From NCBI GenBank assembly GCA_003517965.1, contig DOZO01000032.1:14289-30123 (forward strand): DNA of 15,835 nucleotides. The letters run 5' to 3'. The stretch is from Desulfobulbaceae bacterium. GTDB taxonomy: Bacteria > Desulfobacterota > Desulfobulbia > Desulfobulbales > Desulfurivibrionaceae. Shown in pieces: positions 5,290-12,878 of this stretch. The notes under the pieces are model-generated. The model saw only the letters and a program-made list of their open reading frames with translations. It was not told the origin of the DNA and searched no databases. The position numbers were made by a program, and so were the translations under genes. How positions within the stretch are numbered: the first letter of the stretch is position 1; each line of letters opens with the position of its first letter.

Positions 5290-6239
5290 TGTATTTCCCT
5301 GTTGCCGGTATCGAGGTCAACCCGCTGGTGCCACCGCTGGTTGCCTTTGCCATTTCGTTTTTCACCTCCATGGGCGGGGTGAGCGGGGCCTTTTTGCTGC
5401 TGCCCTTCCAAGTCAGTGTGCTCGGCTTTACCAGTCCGGCAGTCAGCTCGACCAACCAGTTATTCAATATCGTGGCCATTCCCAGTGGCGTATATCGCTA
5501 TATCAAGGAAGGCCGGATGCTCTGGCCTCTGACCTGGGTGGTGATCATCGGCACTCTGCCCGGCGTGCTGGTCGGGGCCATCGTCCGGATCAAATACCTG
5601 CCCGACCCAAAAAACTTCAAGCTCTTTGCCGGGCTGGTCCTTCTCTATATGGGCGCAAGATTACTAAAAGACCTGACCTTCCCCAAAAAGGCGGGCACCC
5701 CCACGACCGAGGAGCGGTTTCACCAACGAGACAAAAAACAGGCTCAGGCAACCGGCAGCGAAGCCGTCTCTTGCGAGCGTTTGTCCTGCGTCACGGTCCG
5801 GCAATGGACCCCAACCCGAATCGTCTACGATTTTTACGGAGAAACCTTCACCGTCAATGCCGTGGGGCTCATGGTCTTGAGTCTCATCGTTGGCATGGTG
5901 GGCGGGGTGTATGGCATCGGCGGCGGGGCAATCATTGCCCCATTTCTGGTCAGTTTCTTTGGGATGCCAGTCTATGCCGTAGCCGGAGCGGCCCTGATGG
6001 GAACCTTTGTCACCTCGGTGGCCGGGGTGGTCTTTTACCAGATGCTTGCCCCCCATTACCCCGGCATGGTCATCTCTCCGGACTGGCTGCTGGGCTTTCT
6101 CTTCGGGATCGGGGGCTTTGCGGGCATGTACTGCGGGGCGCGGTTGCAAAAGTTCGTCCCAGCCAAATTTATCAAATGGATTCTGGTTGTCTGCCTGCTG
6201 TTCACCGCAGGCAAGTATATCTGGGTCTTCCTCTTTTAA
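5289..6239 (+). CDS. TauE/SafE-family (TSUP) membrane transporter
   Basis: A 316-residue hydrophobic protein with the two-fold repeat of the TSUP/TauE-SafE family: 'SMGGVSGAFLLLPF' (27-40) in the first half and 'GGVYGIGGGAIIAPFLVSFFG' (205-225) in the second, each followed by further membrane segments; about eight in total. The family exports sulfite, sulfoacetate or other organosulfur anions. Residues ~130-190 form a long hydrophilic insert between the halves, containing C162 and C167 ('SCERLSC'). AAGGAG lies 8 nt upstream of the ATG at 5289, and the ATG overlaps the selenoprotein stop, which argues for a functional pair. The substrate is unknown; in a sulfur-metabolising anaerobe a sulfite or sulfide-related anion is plausible (inference). 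Confidence 0.9.
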   Translation: MYFPVAGIEVNPLVPPLVAFAISFFTSMGGVSGAFLLLPFQVSVLGFTSPAVSSTNQLFNIVAIPSGVYRYIKEGRMLWPLTWVVIIGTLPGVLVGAIVRIKYLPDPKNFKLFAGLVLLYMGARLLKDLTFPKKAGTPTTEERFHQRDKKQAQATGSEAVSCERLSCVTVRQWTPTRIVYDFYGETFTVNAVGLMVLSLIVGMVGGVYGIGGGAIIAPFLVSFFGMPVYAVAGAALMGTFVTSVAGVVFYQMLAPHYPGMVISPDWLLGFLFGIGGFAGMYCGARLQKFVPAKFIKWILVVCLLFTAGKYIWVFLF

Positions 6240-6257
6240 AAGCCGCAGGGCAAAAGC

Positions 6258-7094
6258 TTAAACAGAGAGAAGCAACCGGTTCTCCCAGCCTGAACTCTCC
6301 GGCAAGACACCCGCAGGCCGCTCTTCCATTCCCTCAAGCAGACGGAGACTGGCGATCCCATGCCAGGAGGCGTCAAGAAAAGGGGCGGCCTTCGGACTCC
6401 GGGCAAAGCCGCCTCTGCCGGTCTGGCAGCTCACGACAAACGCCCTGGCGCTCTCCGGATCAATGGGGCTGGCACCCAAAAGGCTCAAAGCCGCAAGAGC
6501 GGCATGACAATTCTCGATAAACGAGGTTGTGCCCGGAAAAAAGCCAAAGCCGCCATCGCCATTCTGCGAGCGCTGGAGCCAGGCAACCAGTTCCCCGGCA
6601 CCCTCGCCCGACTGGCCATCCATCGTTTTCACGAACAGATACCTCGCCACATCTTCCACCGCACAAGGAGCAGGTAGCACCAAAGACCGCCCGGAGCCAG
6701 GGAAATCGGGCTCCTCCCCAAGAACCTCCCCAGCTATTCGCCTCACATAATAAGTGGCGGCAAGGGAAGTGTCCCACGCCAAACGGGCAACGAGATGGAC
6801 GCGCACCCGCTCCCCGTCCAAAGCCAGTCCGCAGATCCGGCAGGTAACCAGCAGGCGGAAGGTGGTCTCGATCCCCAGCCAGGACACGGCCAGCATCCGG
6901 GCGAGATATTCGGCCAGGGCAGGCTCTGCTTGCGGGGTGGGCATCTCTTCGCCCAAGACAAGGCGAAGAGCCACCGCCTGGAAAGTATCCTGAATGGTGG
7001 CGGGCAGCCGCGGCGTGGCGCCATAGCCGCCCGTGGCCTTGCGCCGTTTTTGCACGAATTCCATCAATAATGCATGATCAACCTGACGAGCCAT
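6258..7094 (-). CDS. Alpha-alpha toroid protein (prenyltransferase/squalene-cyclase repeats), function unknown
   Basis: A 278-residue protein with at least three PFTB/squalene-cyclase-type repeats: 'TGGYGATPRLPATIQDTFQA' (21-40), 'QNGDGGFGFFPGTTSF' (177-192) followed by 'HAALAALSLL', and 'QTGRGGFARSPKAAPF' (224-239) followed by 'GIASLRLL'. The glycine-aromatic turn plus helix pattern is typical of terpenoid cyclase and protein-prenyltransferase beta folds. It is shorter than real cyclases (600+ residues), and I do not see the DxDD or QW catalytic set. Function is therefore open. The start is the ATG at 7092-7094, preceded by GGAGG with 6 nt spacing; the frame extends to 7139 without a good ribosome site. 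It converges on the transporter gene with an 18-bp gap. Confidence 0.7.
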   Translation of the reverse strand: MARQVDHALLMEFVQKRRKATGGYGATPRLPATIQDTFQAVALRLVLGEEMPTPQAEPALAEYLARMLAVSWLGIETTFRLLVTCRICGLALDGERVRVHLVARLAWDTSLAATYYVRRIAGEVLGEEPDFPGSGRSLVLPAPCAVEDVARYLFVKTMDGQSGEGAGELVAWLQRSQNGDGGFGFFPGTTSFIENCHAALAALSLLGASPIDPESARAFVVSCQTGRGGFARSPKAAPFLDASWHGIASLRLLEGMEERPAGVLPESSGWENRLLLSV

Positions 7095-7173
7095 TTCCTC
7101 CCTCCGTTCCGGCAGAACCTCTCCTTTACAGCATACCAATTTTTGACCGCAAAAGAGAGGGCATTTTCATCAA

Positions 7174-7202
7174 TTGACAATACGGAAATCATAGTCTACG
7201 CT
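7174..7202 (+). promoter_or_regulatory. Sigma70-like promoter of the fluoride operon
   Basis: A perfect -35 TTGACA (7174-7179) is followed after 17 bp by TACGCT (7197-7202) as a weaker -10. Transcription would begin near 7209, just ahead of the riboswitch aptamer. The -10 matches the consensus at only three positions. Confidence 0.55.
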
Positions 7203-7214
7203 TACCATACATGA

Positions 7215-7267
7215 CGGCGATGGAGTTCGCCTTTAAACGCCTTGCCCGCAAGGCTGATGACTCCTAC
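7215..7267 (+). ncRNA. Fluoride riboswitch (crcB motif)
   Basis: The sequence carries the conserved crcB-motif blocks: GGCGATGG (7216-7223), the TTTAAACGCC stretch (7232-7241) and GCTGATGACTCCTAC (7253-7267). Expected pairings are present: GGCG/CGCC (7216-7219, 7228-7231), GCCTTG/CAAGGC (7239-7244, 7249-7254) and the long-range GGAGT/ACTCC (7222-7226, 7260-7264). It precedes a transporter gene and crcB, and its 3' strand is shared with an intrinsic terminator, so fluoride binding should permit read-through. Confidence 0.96.
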
Positions 7268-7293
7268 TCTTGAACAAGGGTAGGAGTTTTTTT
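7260..7293 (+). terminator. Intrinsic terminator, riboswitch expression platform
   Basis: ACTCCTACTCTT (7260-7271) pairs with AAGGGTAGGAGT (7276-7287) in a 12-bp stem (one G-T) with a GAAC loop, followed by a run of T to 7293. Its left arm is the aptamer's 3' strand, so the aptamer and the terminator are mutually exclusive. Confidence 0.92.
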
Positions 7294-7310
7294 ATTTTGC
7301 CACATTGAGG

Positions 7311-8528
7311 ATGCCCCCATTGAAAAAAGAGAAAACCTATTTCGGCTTCACCAAGAACGTCTTCTTCACGGGTCTGGTCAGCTTCTTCATGGACGTCAGT
7401 TCCGAGATGATCTATCCGCTCGTCCCGCTCTTCCTGGCCAACGTGCTGGGAGTCAACAAGTCGATGATCGGCCTGATTGAGGGGCTTGCCGAATCAACGG
7501 CCAGCCTGCTCAAGGTCTTTTCCGGCTGGTTTTCCGACCGGATCGGGCAGCGCAAGAGCCTGATGCTTGTCGGCTATGCCATCTCCACCCTGAGTCGGCC
7601 AATCATGGCCACCGCCACCATCTGGCAACAGGTTTTGGGCTCTCGCTTCACCGACCGCCTGGGCAAGGGAATCCGCACCGCCCCCCGGGATGCGATCATT
7701 GCCGAATCCGTCCAGGAAAGCCACCTGGGCCGGGCCTTCAGCTTTCACCGGTCCATGGACACTATGGGCGCGGTGATCGGCCCAGCGATTACCATTTTTC
7801 TCCTTGGGATTTTCAGCAACGGCTACAGGTTAGTCTTCTGGCTCTCCATGGTACCAGGGGTAATTGCGGTCATCCTCATCATCCTCTTTATCCAGGAAAA
7901 GAAAAAGCAGCCGAACCCCCAAACGGAGCGCCCCAGGCTAAGCTTTAGACACTTTAACTGGAGGGTGAAGTGCTTTATCGTGATCGCGGCCCTGTTCGCC
8001 TTGGGCAATTCCAGCGATGCCTTCCTGATCCTGCGGGCGGAACAGATCGGCATCCCGACGGTGATGATCCCGGCAGTCTACCTGTTATTCAATCTCGTTT
8101 ACTCCCTGTCCTCTATTCCGGCAGGGATGGCGGCGGATAAATTCGGCAAAAAGAGGCTTATTCTACTGGGATTCGTGCTCTTTGCCGGACTCTATTACGG
8201 CTTTGCGGTGGCCAAGAACGCTACGGCCATCTGGGTGCTGTTTGCTCTGTACGGGCTCTTCATGGGCTTGACTGAAGGGATTCAAAAGGCGTTTCTGGCC
8301 ACCATTATTCCACCGGATTTTAAGGCCACCGCCTTTGGGGTCTACGCCGCCGCCGTTGGACTCGCCATGTTACCAGCCAGCCTCATAGCCGGCTGGCTCT
8401 GGGACCACGTCTCCCCTGCCGCCCCTTTCTATTTTGGTGCGGCAACAGCGGCCCTGTCTGCTCTCCTTTTCATGGCATTGATGATCTCAATCAGGCATTC
8501 GGAACAATTGACATTGCAAAAATCGTGA
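7311..8528 (+). CDS. MFS transporter under fluoride riboswitch control
   Basis: A hydrophobic protein of about 405 residues with the twelve-segment pattern of the major facilitator superfamily. It has the family loop motif in 'GWFSDRIGQRKSLMLVGYA' (N-half) and a second copy 'GMAADKFGKKRLILLGFV' (C-half), and an N-terminal 'SFFMDVSSEMIYPLVPLF'. It is the first gene after the fluoride riboswitch. The substrate is unknown; fluoride export or relief of fluoride-linked stress is an inference from regulation only. The start is uncertain: ATG at 7311 has GAGG directly adjacent, an upstream TTG at 7305 is in frame, and TTG at 7320 has GAGG at a better 9-nt spacing. Homologs typically begin near 'KKEKTYFGFTKNVFF', which would favour 7320. 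Confidence 0.85.
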   Translation: MPPLKKEKTYFGFTKNVFFTGLVSFFMDVSSEMIYPLVPLFLANVLGVNKSMIGLIEGLAESTASLLKVFSGWFSDRIGQRKSLMLVGYAISTLSRPIMATATIWQQVLGSRFTDRLGKGIRTAPRDAIIAESVQESHLGRAFSFHRSMDTMGAVIGPAITIFLLGIFSNGYRLVFWLSMVPGVIAVILIILFIQEKKKQPNPQTERPRLSFRHFNWRVKCFIVIAALFALGNSSDAFLILRAEQIGIPTVMIPAVYLLFNLVYSLSSIPAGMAADKFGKKRLILLGFVLFAGLYYGFAVAKNATAIWVLFALYGLFMGLTEGIQKAFLATIIPPDFKATAFGVYAAAVGLAMLPASLIAGWLWDHVSPAAPFYFGAATAALSALLFMALMISIRHSEQLTLQKS

Positions 8529-8535
8529 AAATAAT
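8508..8535 (+). promoter_or_regulatory. Possible internal promoter ahead of crcB
   Basis: TTGACA (8508-8513), a 16-bp spacer and AATAAT (8530-8535, five of six to TATAAT) lie at the end of the MFS gene, about 50 bp upstream of crcB. If active it would transcribe crcB and the genes after it without passing the riboswitch. It could be chance. Confidence 0.35.
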
Positions 8536-8583
8536 GAAGAACTTCTCTGCATACCATGGCAATTTTTGACAAGGAGAATTCCG

Positions 8584-8958
8584 ATGCAGGTGGTTTTACT
8601 CATTGCGGGCTTCGGGGCGCTTGGCTGCGTAACCCGCTACTACCTATCTGGTTGGGCCTATGATCTATTCGGGAGGAGCTTCCCCTACGGCACCTTAGCC
8701 GTCAACATCCTGGGGGCATTCATCATCGGCCTGATCATGGAATTCGGCATGCGGAGCACGTTGCTGCCGACCAACCTGCGCATCGGACTAACCATCGGTT
8801 TTCTCGGCGGGCTCACCACCTTTTCCACCTTCAGTTATGAGACGTTTAAGTTATTGGAAGACGGAGAGCTTTTTGTAGCCACCACTAACATTCTATCAAG
8901 CGTCATCGTCTGCCTTATCTTCACCTGGCTTGGCATCCATACGGCACGCTATCTCTAA
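8584..8958 (+). CDS. crcB: Fluoride ion channel CrcB/Fluc
   Basis: A 124-residue, four-helix membrane protein; the family works as dual-topology dimers that let fluoride leave the cell. Seen: 'GFGALGCVTRY' (9-19), 'GTLAVNILGAFIIG' (36-49) with the conserved Asn41, and the signature 'GFLGGLTTFSTFSYE' (72-86) that holds the central Na+ site and the pore phenylalanines. The start is the ATG at 8584, preceded by AAGGAG about 8 nt upstream; the frame runs open to 8566 but that start has no ribosome site. It lies 55 bp after the MFS gene and 14 bp before the DUF190 gene in one riboswitch-led transcript. Confidence 0.96.
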   Translation: MQVVLLIAGFGALGCVTRYYLSGWAYDLFGRSFPYGTLAVNILGAFIIGLIMEFGMRSTLLPTNLRIGLTIGFLGGLTTFSTFSYETFKLLEDGELFVATTNILSSVIVCLIFTWLGIHTARYL

Positions 8959-8972
8959 AAGAGGGTAAACTC

Positions 8973-9308
8973 ATGACAAGATTCAGCGGCGAAAAAGTAT
9001 TGATGCGGATATTCCTCGGTGAGAGTGATAAGATTGGGCACCGGCCCTTCCACGAAGTGCTGGTGGAATTTTTCAAAAAGGAAGGGTTCGCCGGGGCCAC
9101 AGTGCTAAGGGGGGTCGCTGGATTCGGGGCACACAGTGTCTTCCACACCGACAAACTCCTGCGCCTTTCTCACGATCTCCCCATTATTATAGAGGTCGTG
9201 GAGAGCCAGGAGAAAATAGACGCCGTAATGCCCCGCATCGACGAAATGATGACCGGCGGCATGATCACCCTGGAGAAGGCCACGGTGGTCCGCTACAGTC
9301 ACAAATAA
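8973..9308 (+). CDS. DUF190 family protein (CrcB-associated)
   Basis: A 111-residue DUF190 protein. The pattern 'LMRIFLGESDKIGHRPFHEV' (10-29), 'FAGATVLRGVAGFGAHSVFH' (39-58) and the C-terminal 'MMTGGMITLEKATVVRY' matches this family of small PII-like/ferredoxin-fold proteins, which are frequently encoded beside crcB. Its function is not known; a regulatory or accessory role for the channel is inferred from neighbourhood. GAGGG lies about 8 nt upstream of the ATG. It is 14 bp after crcB and 22 bp before the NifU-like gene. Confidence 0.92.
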   Translation: MTRFSGEKVLMRIFLGESDKIGHRPFHEVLVEFFKKEGFAGATVLRGVAGFGAHSVFHTDKLLRLSHDLPIIIEVVESQEKIDAVMPRIDEMMTGGMITLEKATVVRYSHK

Positions 9309-9330
9309 ATAACCAACAGGGAGGTCGTTA

Positions 9331-10023
9331 ATGCTCTATGCGGTGGAAGTGGAAAAAATGACCTGCGTGGCCAAAGGCGCGAATCACGGATCAGCGCCGA
9401 TTCCGCAGGAGGGACGCTGGACACGGGCCAAAGAGATCAAGGATATCTCCGGACTGACCCATGGCGTGGGCTGGTGTGCTCCGCAGCAGGGCGCCTGCAA
9501 ACTTACCCTCAACGTAAAAGATGGTCTTATCGAAGAAGCGCTGATTGAGACCATCGGCTGCTCGGGCATGACCCACTCCGCAGCCATGGCTGCAGAAATC
9601 CTGCCGGGCAAGACCATCTTGGAAGCGCTCAACACTGATCTGGTATGCGATGCCATCAATACCGCCATGCGTGAGCTTTTCTTGCAAATCGTCTATGGTC
9701 GGTCCCAAACCGCCTTTTCGGAGGGAGGGCTCCCCATCGGCGCCGGGCTGGAAGATCTGGGCAAGGGTATGCGCAGCCAGATTGGAACCATGTATGGCAC
9801 TTTAGCCAAGGGGGTGCGCTATCTGGAAATGGCCGAAGGATACGTGACGCGCCTGGCCCTAGACGATAACGATGAGGTCATCGGCTACGAGTTTGTCCAT
9901 CTGGGCAAGATGATGGAGATGATCCACAAGGGCATGGACGCCAACGAGGCGCTGGTCAAGGCAACAGCCAGCTATGGTCGTTTTGGCGAAGCCACTCGCA
10001 CCATCAATCCACGTCACGAATAA
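9331..10023 (+). CDS. NifU-like iron-sulfur cluster assembly scaffold family protein
   Basis: A 230-residue protein related to the NifU_N/IscU-like scaffold family as found next to GGGtGRT genes. Seen: 'GWCAPQQGACKLTL' (47-60), 'IGCSGMTHSAAMAAEILPGK' (75-94) and 'DLVCDAINTAMREL' (103-116), giving conserved-looking cysteines C49, C56, C77 and C106. The C-terminal third, beyond about residue 135, is not part of the classic NifU core and I cannot assign it. GGGAGG lies 7 nt upstream of the ATG. It follows DUF190 by 22 bp with no terminator between and precedes the GGGtGRT gene by 17 bp. That it holds a cluster is inferred. Confidence 0.8.
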   Translation: MLYAVEVEKMTCVAKGANHGSAPIPQEGRWTRAKEIKDISGLTHGVGWCAPQQGACKLTLNVKDGLIEEALIETIGCSGMTHSAAMAAEILPGKTILEALNTDLVCDAINTAMRELFLQIVYGRSQTAFSEGGLPIGAGLEDLGKGMRSQIGTMYGTLAKGVRYLEMAEGYVTRLALDDNDEVIGYEFVHLGKMMEMIHKGMDANEALVKATASYGRFGEATRTINPRHE

Positions 10024-10040
10024 GCGGGAGGACTCAAAAC

Positions 10041-11039
10041 ATGGCCCTGTTTGAAAGTTATGAACGAAGAATTGGAAAAATTACCCCCGTACTGGCCCAG
10101 TATGGCTTGGCCTCCATGGAAGAGGCCCGGACGCTGTGCGAAAAAAAAGGGGTTGATGTTTACGGCATCGTTAAGGGCATCCAGCCAATCTGTTTCGAAA
10201 ACGCCTGCTGGGCGTATATTCTCGGCGCGGCAATCGCCCTGAAAAAAGGAGAAACCAAGGCGGTGGATATTGCCCGCACCCTGGGTGAGGGACTCCAGGC
10301 TTTTTGTATCCCCGGTTCCGTGGCGGAAGATCGCAAGGTAGGCCTTGGTCACGGCAATCTGGCCTCCATGCTGCTTTTGGAGGAGACGAAATGCTTCGCC
10401 TTCCTGGCGGGCCATGAGTCGTTCGCTGCCGCCGAAGGTGCCATTGGCCTTGCCCGCTCTGCCAACAAGGCGCGCACGGAACCGTTGCGCGTCATCCTGA
10501 ATGGACTCGGCAAGGACGCGGCCCAGATCATCTCCCGCATCAATGGCTTCACTTACGTACAGACGCAATTCGACTATGGCGCAGGTACCTTGGCGATCGT
10601 GCGGGAAGTGGCTTACTCCAAAGGGGAAAAGGCCAAGGTTCGGTGTTTTGGCGCGGACGACGTTCGGGAAGGGGTGGCGATCAATCACCATGAAGGGGTG
10701 GATGTCTCCATCACTGGCAACTCCACCAATCCGACCCGTTTCCAACACCCGGTGGCCGGCACCTACAAGAAGGAGTGCCTGGAACGCGGCAAGAAATACT
10801 TCTCTGTAGCATCAGGGGGTGGCACTGGTCGTACCCTGCATCCAGACAACATGGGCTCTGGCCCCGCCTCTTACGGCATGACCGACACCATGGGGCGAAT
10901 GCACTCCGACGCCCAGTTCGCCGGCTCATCCTCCGTGCCAGCCCATGTGGAAATGATGGGCTTTCTCGGCATGGGAAACAACCCCATGGTCGGGGCCTCC
11001 GTTGCGGTTGCGGTGGCTCTTGCAGAGGCCCTCAAGTAG
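10041..11039 (+). CDS. GGGtGRT protein
   Basis: A 332-residue protein carrying the name-giving motif 'SGGGTGRTLHPDNMGSGPAS' (258-277), followed by 'MTDTMGRMHSDAQFAGSSS' and a glycine- and alanine-rich C-terminus. The family is known only by this motif and by its neighbour, the NifU-like gene upstream; no reaction is established to my knowledge. Cysteines C33, C51, C56, C89, C118, C202 and C246 are spread through the chain. GGGAGG lies about 10 nt upstream of the ATG. It is the last gene of the riboswitch-led run and is closed by a strong hairpin at 11084-11122. Confidence 0.88.
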   Translation: MALFESYERRIGKITPVLAQYGLASMEEARTLCEKKGVDVYGIVKGIQPICFENACWAYILGAAIALKKGETKAVDIARTLGEGLQAFCIPGSVAEDRKVGLGHGNLASMLLLEETKCFAFLAGHESFAAAEGAIGLARSANKARTEPLRVILNGLGKDAAQIISRINGFTYVQTQFDYGAGTLAIVREVAYSKGEKAKVRCFGADDVREGVAINHHEGVDVSITGNSTNPTRFQHPVAGTYKKECLERGKKYFSVASGGGTGRTLHPDNMGSGPASYGMTDTMGRMHSDAQFAGSSSVPAHVEMMGFLGMGNNPMVGASVAVAVALAEALK

Positions 11040-11083
11040 ATTTTTAAGCAGCAAGGAGAGCATTCGCTCATCGCGTCGTTACG

Positions 11084-11130
11084 ATTGCTCCGGTGATTAA
11101 CTATGAAAATCACCGGAGCAATATCTTTCC
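11084..11130 (+). terminator. Strong hairpin terminator after the GGGtGRT gene
   Basis: A perfect 15-bp stem (11084-11098 with 11108-11122) encloses a 9-nt loop and is followed by ATCTTTCC. The T-tract is modest, but the stem is the strongest in the window and lies 45 bp after the stop codon. Confidence 0.75.
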
Positions 11131-11202
11131 AAGATACCTCACTTCAAAGCAAAGCAATACTGACCAAGCCCGGCAAGCCTGCTCTTTTCTCCAGAACCGT
11201 GC

Positions 11203-12027
11203 TTACTCCTTCCACACCGCCAAAGCCTTTTGATACACCTCGGAGCGTGACAGATCCAGATCCCTGGCAATACTCGTCACCGCGTCTTTCAGGCTGACCC
11301 CGGACTGTTCCCGATACCAGCGCAACAGATCCTCAAGATTATCAGGCCGCTGCGGGGCAGAGGCGCGCAGTGCTTCGATGAGCACCACAAATTCCCCCTT
11401 GATGGCCTCCCGAGCCGTAAGCTCGGCCAGAAGTTGCCCCAAATCGCCGGAAATAATCTCCTCATGCATCTTGGTGAGTTCCCTGCCGATTACCACCCGC
11501 CGCTCCCCCAGTTCCGCCAGGCAATCGGCAAGACTGGCGGTGATTCTTCGAGGCGATTCATAAAACACCAGGAGATGAGCCTCATTTTTAAGGCCCCGCA
11601 ATAACTTGCGCCGCTCCACCCCCCTGGCCGGAAGAAATCCCAAAAAAAGATGGGTCGGCTCGATCAGGCCAGCAACACTGAGGAGGGTAGCCAAGGCTGA
11701 GGCCCCAGGAACCGGCACCACCAAAATATCGTGCGCCTGAGCACTTTGCACCAGAATCCCGCCCGGATCAGAGATCCCCGGAGTGCCAGCGTCGGAGACC
11801 AGAGCCACCTGCTGGCCAGAAAGCAACCGGGCCACAATCTCCTGGGCGCGGCTCGCCTCTTTCTCCTTATAATAACTCATGAGCGGGGTGTGGATATCGA
11901 AATGGCTAAGAAGCTTTCTGGTATGCCGGGTATCCTCGGCGGCAATCAAGTCAACCTCCCGCAGGATGCGCAGAGCCCGCAGAGTTATATCCTCCAGATT
12001 GCCAATGGGGGTGGCCACCACAAACAA
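11203..12027 (-). CDS. rsmI: 16S rRNA (cytidine(1402)-2'-O)-methyltransferase RsmI
   Basis: A 274-residue SAM-dependent methyltransferase of the tetrapyrrole-methylase fold that 2'-O-methylates C1402 of 16S rRNA. Seen: 'VVATPIGNLEDITLRAL' at the start, 'IAAEDTRHTRKLLSHF', 'VALVSDAGTPGISDPG' and 'PVPGASALATLLSVAGL', all family signatures, and a helical C-terminus. The start is a TTG at 12025-12027; no ATG, GTG or TTG lies further upstream in frame before the preceding gene, and the ribosome site (AGGCACC region) is weak. Homologs usually carry a few residues (GTLYVVATPIGN), which fits a start here. It lies 59 bp downstream of the second histidine kinase gene. Confidence 0.95.
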   Translation of the reverse strand: MFVVATPIGNLEDITLRALRILREVDLIAAEDTRHTRKLLSHFDIHTPLMSYYKEKEASRAQEIVARLLSGQQVALVSDAGTPGISDPGGILVQSAQAHDILVVPVPGASALATLLSVAGLIEPTHLFLGFLPARGVERRKLLRGLKNEAHLLVFYESPRRITASLADCLAELGERRVVIGRELTKMHEEIISGDLGQLLAELTAREAIKGEFVVLIEALRASAPQRPDNLEDLLRWYREQSGVSLKDAVTSIARDLDLSRSEVYQKALAVWKE

Positions 12028-12086
12028 GGTGCCTGACTTGCCGTTGCCACCGCTCGAAGACGGGCCATTTTTTTCATTGATCTGTC

Positions 12087-12878
12087 TCAGCGCATGACCT
12101 CCGGGGGAACAAACAGGCTAAAGCTGGTGCAACCGGGGCTGCTCTCGCAGGAAATTATCCCGCCGCAGCGGGTAATGAGCTTTTTCGCCAGATACAGGCC
12201 AAGGCCGAAATGCCCCTCCCCTTCTTTGGTGGAATAAAACGGCTCATAAAGATACGCAATAGTCTCGCTCGAAAACCCTGGGCCATTGTCCTGCACCCGC
12301 ACCCCGACACCATCACCTTCTCTGCTCGATTCGATCACGATCTCCGCTTCCTCCATCCCCCGCATGGCTTCCAGAGCATTACTCAGGAGGATGTGCATGA
12401 TCTGGTGCAGCTCAAGTTGAAAATGGGTCAGGGCAGGCAAAGCCTCGGCAAGGGTCATAACCTTGCGCAACTTATGCTTAAAAGTAGAATCGGCAGCCAT
12501 GAACTCCACCTCGGTCTCGATAACGGAATTGACCGTATAAGAAGAGCCGCCGGAAAGCTGCTGGAACCCTGGCAGAATAGTGGTCCGGTGCAAAATCTGC
12601 TGGCTCTGCCGCACCTTTTCCTGCATCTGAAAAAGAGCCTCCGCCCGTCGGGCAAGAAGATCGTGCAGGGTGTCCAGCTCCGCTGGCGATGAACCTGCCT
12701 GACGCATCTGCGCCAGCGCCGCCATCGCCTTGTCCTGCAGCATGGCCGAAAGATCAGTATTCAGGGAAAAAACCTGCATAACCCCAGCGAGATTATGAAT
12801 AATCCCCCGGAACATCCGACCCACTGCGGCATCCTGACTCTGCGCCAGATAAGCCTCCTCCCATTTTTCAGCTTGCAT
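12087..12878 (-). CDS. Soluble sensor histidine kinase without sensor domain
   Basis: A 263-residue cytoplasmic kinase. The phosphoacceptor region reads 'FRGIIHNLAGVMQVFSLN' (H28) and is followed by a long coiled-coil-like stretch (~45-105). The HATPase_c domain is complete: N-box 'HILLSNALEAMRG' (N167), G1 'QDNGPGF' (D197-G-P-G), F-box 'YEPFYSTKEGEGHFG' and G2 'GLGLYLAKKLI'. No separate input domain is present, so it probably senses through a partner. The ATG at 12878 is preceded by GGAGGGG; the frame is open to 13028 but the extra 50 residues are not protein-like. No response regulator is adjacent. It precedes rsmI by 59 bp. Confidence 0.9.
   Translation of the reverse strand: MQAEKWEEAYLAQSQDAAVGRMFRGIIHNLAGVMQVFSLNTDLSAMLQDKAMAALAQMRQAGSSPAELDTLHDLLARRAEALFQMQEKVRQSQQILHRTTILPGFQQLSGGSSYTVNSVIETEVEFMAADSTFKHKLRKVMTLAEALPALTHFQLELHQIMHILLSNALEAMRGMEEAEIVIESSREGDGVGVRVQDNGPGFSSETIAYLYEPFYSTKEGEGHFGLGLYLAKKLITRCGGIISCESSPGCTSFSLFVPPEVMR

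Noticed and set aside
10014..10748. Minus-strand open frame of 244 codons
   Set aside because: Antisense to the GGGtGRT gene, which carries the family motif in the other strand.
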